From: an uncultured Clostridia bacterium
Lineage (GTDB): Bacteria; Bacillota; Clostridia; Peptostreptococcales; Anaerovoracaceae
Assembly (NCBI GenBank): GCA_937928455.1
Contig: CALFUG010000109.1
Coordinates: forward strand, 1-7,414
Direction: 5' to 3'
Length of the DNA stretch: 7,414 nucleotides
Shown here piece after piece: positions 5,514-7,414 of the stretch. Both the position numbers and the translations under genes were made by a program. The notes below the pieces were generated by a model. That model made no database searches. It was not told the origin of the DNA and was given only the letters and a program-made list of their open reading frames with translations. Within the stretch, counting starts at the first letter, position 1, and every line of letters begins with the position of its first letter.

Positions 5514-6842
5514 TTAATCCTCCTTCCTTAAATCAATCACACGCTTGGCCTTTCCCTCGAATCGCGGTAAACTGGCTGGCTGGACCAAATTGACTTTTGC
5601 ATCAATTCCCAATACCGAACGCAGTTTCCCACGGATGGTCTGGCTCAAGCTCTCCAACTTGGCATAGGAATCCAAGTATGTGGCGTCTGTCAACTCCACA
5701 TCCACCTCAATCTTATCCAAATAATCTTTCTTGTATACCTTGATTTGATAGTGGGGTCCAATTCCCTCACTCTTTATTAATACCTCTTCAATTTGGGACG
5801 GGAATACGTTGACACCGCCCAGGATTAACATATCATCCGAACGACCCTGAATTTTCGCCATCCTCACGGTGGTACGGCCACAACTGCATTTTTCGTAATT
5901 CAAAGAAGTGATATCCTTGGTTCGATATCGAATAATCGGCAAGGCTTCCTTGGTGATGGTGGTAATGACCAACTCTCCCCGCTCACCCGGACCCAGTACC
6001 TTCCCTGTATCCGGATCAATAATTTCCGCCAAAAAATGATCTTCACTAATGTGCATTCCAGTCAGGGCCAAACATTCTCCGGAAACACCCGGCCCAATAA
6101 GCTCACTCATTCCATAGTTTTCCGTGGAAAAAATTCCCCAAGCAAGATTCAGTTCATTTCGCATGGCTTCCGTAGAACCCTCTCCCCCAAAAAGACCCCA
6201 CTTCAACCGAAAATCCTTCTGAGGATTCTTGCCCATGGCTTTGGCTACTTCTGCCATATGCAATCCATAGGATGGAGTGCATATCAAAGCGGTAGTTCCG
6301 AAATCCTCCATAATCATAATCTGCTTTTCCGTGTTTCCGCTTGATGTGGGAATGACCCCTGCACCCACGTGCTCCAGTCCCTGATGCAGTCCAAAGGCTC
6401 CTGTGAACAATCCATATCCAAATGCAATCTGGGCCGTATCTTCATCTGTGATACCAGCCTGTGTTACCATTCGGGCAATCAATTCCTTCCAGGTTTCCAT
6501 GTCCTTGCGCGTATATCCCACCACAGTGGGTTTTCCCGTCGTACCCGAGGAAGCATGATACCGAACGATCTCTTTTCGAGGAACGGAAAACAGGCCGAAT
6601 GGATAGTTTTCCCGAAAATCTTCCTTTGTGGTAAAAGGCAGATTCTCACCATCCTCCAGAGTTTTTATATCCCCGGGTTCCAACCCCATCTCCCGGAAAC
6701 GCTTCTCATAAAACGGAACTTTTTCATAAACCCTTCGTACCGTTTCTAGTAATCGTTGTAGCTGTAGCTGACGATACTGCTCTCGATCCAAGGTTTCATC
6801 CCGGCTCCAAATACGATGTACACGATCCTTTTCTTCAAACAT
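5514..6842 (-). CDS. paaK: Phenylacetate-CoA ligase family enzyme (AMP-forming)
   Basis: This is a complete 442-residue adenylate-forming ligase of the PaaK family, cytosolic, which joins an aryl acid such as phenylacetate to CoA using ATP and releasing AMP and pyrophosphate. The length matches the family. Visible motifs are the nucleotide-binding loop SSGTTGKPT (residues 98-106), GGEG (219-222), the adenylate-binding YGMSE (243-247), RYRTKDI (305-311), the hinge region GRSDDM (333-338) and the C-terminal RFEGKAKR, whose Lys431 is the likely catalytic lysine. CSCGR at 319-323, with Cys257 and His264, could form a metal site as in some relatives; that is inference. It starts with ATG 50 bp after polC, with a modest AGGG-type ribosome binding site about 8 bases upstream. 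The ACT gene follows after one base. Family members also activate indoleacetate or hydroxyphenylacetate, so the true substrate is open. No indolepyruvate oxidoreductase genes lie alongside, although homologous pairs often have them. Confidence 0.93.
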   Translation of the reverse strand: MFEEKDRVHRIWSRDETLDREQYRQLQLQRLLETVRRVYEKVPFYEKRFREMGLEPGDIKTLEDGENLPFTTKEDFRENYPFGLFSVPRKEIVRYHASSGTTGKPTVVGYTRKDMETWKELIARMVTQAGITDEDTAQIAFGYGLFTGAFGLHQGLEHVGAGVIPTSSGNTEKQIMIMEDFGTTALICTPSYGLHMAEVAKAMGKNPQKDFRLKWGLFGGEGSTEAMRNELNLAWGIFSTENYGMSELIGPGVSGECLALTGMHISEDHFLAEIIDPDTGKVLGPGERGELVITTITKEALPIIRYRTKDITSLNYEKCSCGRTTVRMAKIQGRSDDMLILGGVNVFPSQIEEVLIKSEGIGPHYQIKVYKKDYLDKIEVDVELTDATYLDSYAKLESLSQTIRGKLRSVLGIDAKVNLVQPASLPRFEGKAKRVIDLRKED

Positions 6843-6892
6843 ATTTTCTACCCTATCTTTCTACCCCCCTATGGCGGGTCATTTGTAATTCG

Positions 6893-7414
6893 TTACCCCA
6901 AATCAAACAAGGAAATTTGATCGGATTCCGGAATGCCATCTAACACACCCAGTTCCTTCAGACCACTAACGGCCGTGTTATTGGCCTTCCCTCGATTCCG
7001 AATATCTTCCACCGTGGTATAGGGTTTCCTTTCGTACTCTTCCTGCAGCGTTCGAGCGGCCGCTTCTCCCAATCCGGATATGGCTGCCAGAGGAACTCGC
7101 ACCTGATGGTCCTCCATATAAAACTTCAGTGGATCCGATTTGCCCAAACGAGGGTTCAGAAAACGAAATCCCCTGGAGAACATTTCATACATGACCTCCA
7201 ACACGGTAATCTCGTTTCTTTCTTTATCCGTGATGGATTTCCCCTTATTGCTCAACATTTGGATTCGTTCAAACACTTTCCCCGCTTCTTTATGAATAAA
7301 TTCGGAATTAAAATCATCCCGTTTCGAAGTAAAGAATGCGGCATAAAAAGCGGCAGGGTGATACACCTTGTAATAGGCGATTCGATAGGACATCATCACA
7401 TAGGCTACCGCATG
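6893..7414 (-). CDS. polC: DNA polymerase III subunit alpha, PolC type (C-terminal part, cut by window edge)
   Basis: This is the last 173 residues of the replicative DNA polymerase PolC of low-GC Gram-positives, which copies the chromosome in the replisome. The 5' part lies beyond the window; the frame stays open to base 7414 and reads HAVAYVMMSYRIAYYK, the conserved PolC stretch near the end of the polymerase domain. Any start placed near 7399 would therefore be artificial. Further on, the segment PLAAISGLGEAAARTL, followed by TTVEDIRNRG, is the helix-hairpin-helix-like DNA-binding region expected near the PolC C-terminus. The protein ends in SDQISLFDLG, whose QISLF matches the beta-clamp-binding consensus. 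The stop is TAA at 6895-6893. No T-rich terminator hairpin follows before paaK, so read-through into paaK is possible. The identification is firm; the missing N-terminus is only a window effect. Confidence 0.96.
   Translation of the reverse strand, partial: HAVAYVMMSYRIAYYKVYHPAAFYAAFFTSKRDDFNSEFIHKEAGKVFERIQMLSNKGKSITDKERNEITVLEVMYEMFSRGFRFLNPRLGKSDPLKFYMEDHQVRVPLAAISGLGEAAARTLQEEYERKPYTTVEDIRNRGKANNTAVSGLKELGVLDGIPESDQISLFDLG

Noticed and set aside
6882..6910. Promoter for paaK: TTGTTT (6910-6905), 17 bases, TACAAA (6887-6882)
   Set aside because: Each hexamer is a weak match and lies in AT-rich sequence at the polC end; the evidence is too thin to list it as a feature.

Overview
The window is a housekeeping block from a low-to-moderate GC Firmicute, most likely an anaerobic member of the Clostridia. 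The evidence is a Gram-positive-type PolC, the classic Firmicutes gene order rimP-nusA-ylxR-ylxQ-infB, strong AAGGAGG-type ribosome binding sites, and a PaaK plus tandem-ACT gene pair typical of anaerobes that handle aryl acids. Every supported gene lies on the minus strand, so the biological reading direction runs from position 7414 down to 1. The genus cannot be fixed from this sequence.

Region by region in transcription order: (1) 7414-6893, the C-terminal end of polC (DNA polymerase III alpha, PolC type), cut by the window edge and ending in a clamp-binding motif. (2) 6842-5096, a two-gene unit of an AMP-forming phenylacetate-CoA ligase family enzyme (paaK) and a 138-residue tandem ACT-domain protein, separated by one base. 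(3) 5095-4978, the only sizeable non-coding stretch. It is 118 bp and holds a 12-bp perfect palindrome, an imperfect stem, a perfect 9-bp GC-rich hairpin, weak promoter-like hexamers and the rimP ribosome binding site. (4) 4977-2, a tightly packed translation/transcription operon: rimP (30S maturation), nusA (elongation, termination and antitermination), ylxR/rnpM (RNA-binding, RNase P modulator family), ylxQ (L7Ae-type K-turn binding) and infB (initiation factor IF2, complete). Gaps are 10 and 20 bp, followed by overlaps of 17 and 20 bp, which point to translational coupling across ylxR-ylxQ-infB.

The genes of part 4 act together on ribosome biogenesis, transcription-translation coordination and translation initiation. 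The paaK-ACT pair is functionally unrelated to its surroundings. It sits where Bacillus subtilis has polC directly followed by rimP (ylxS), and is the main departure from the textbook arrangement. I found no mobile element, CRISPR array, tRNA or rRNA, and no convincing previously undescribed system. The most open questions are the structured rimP leader and the placement and partnership of paaK with the ACT protein.
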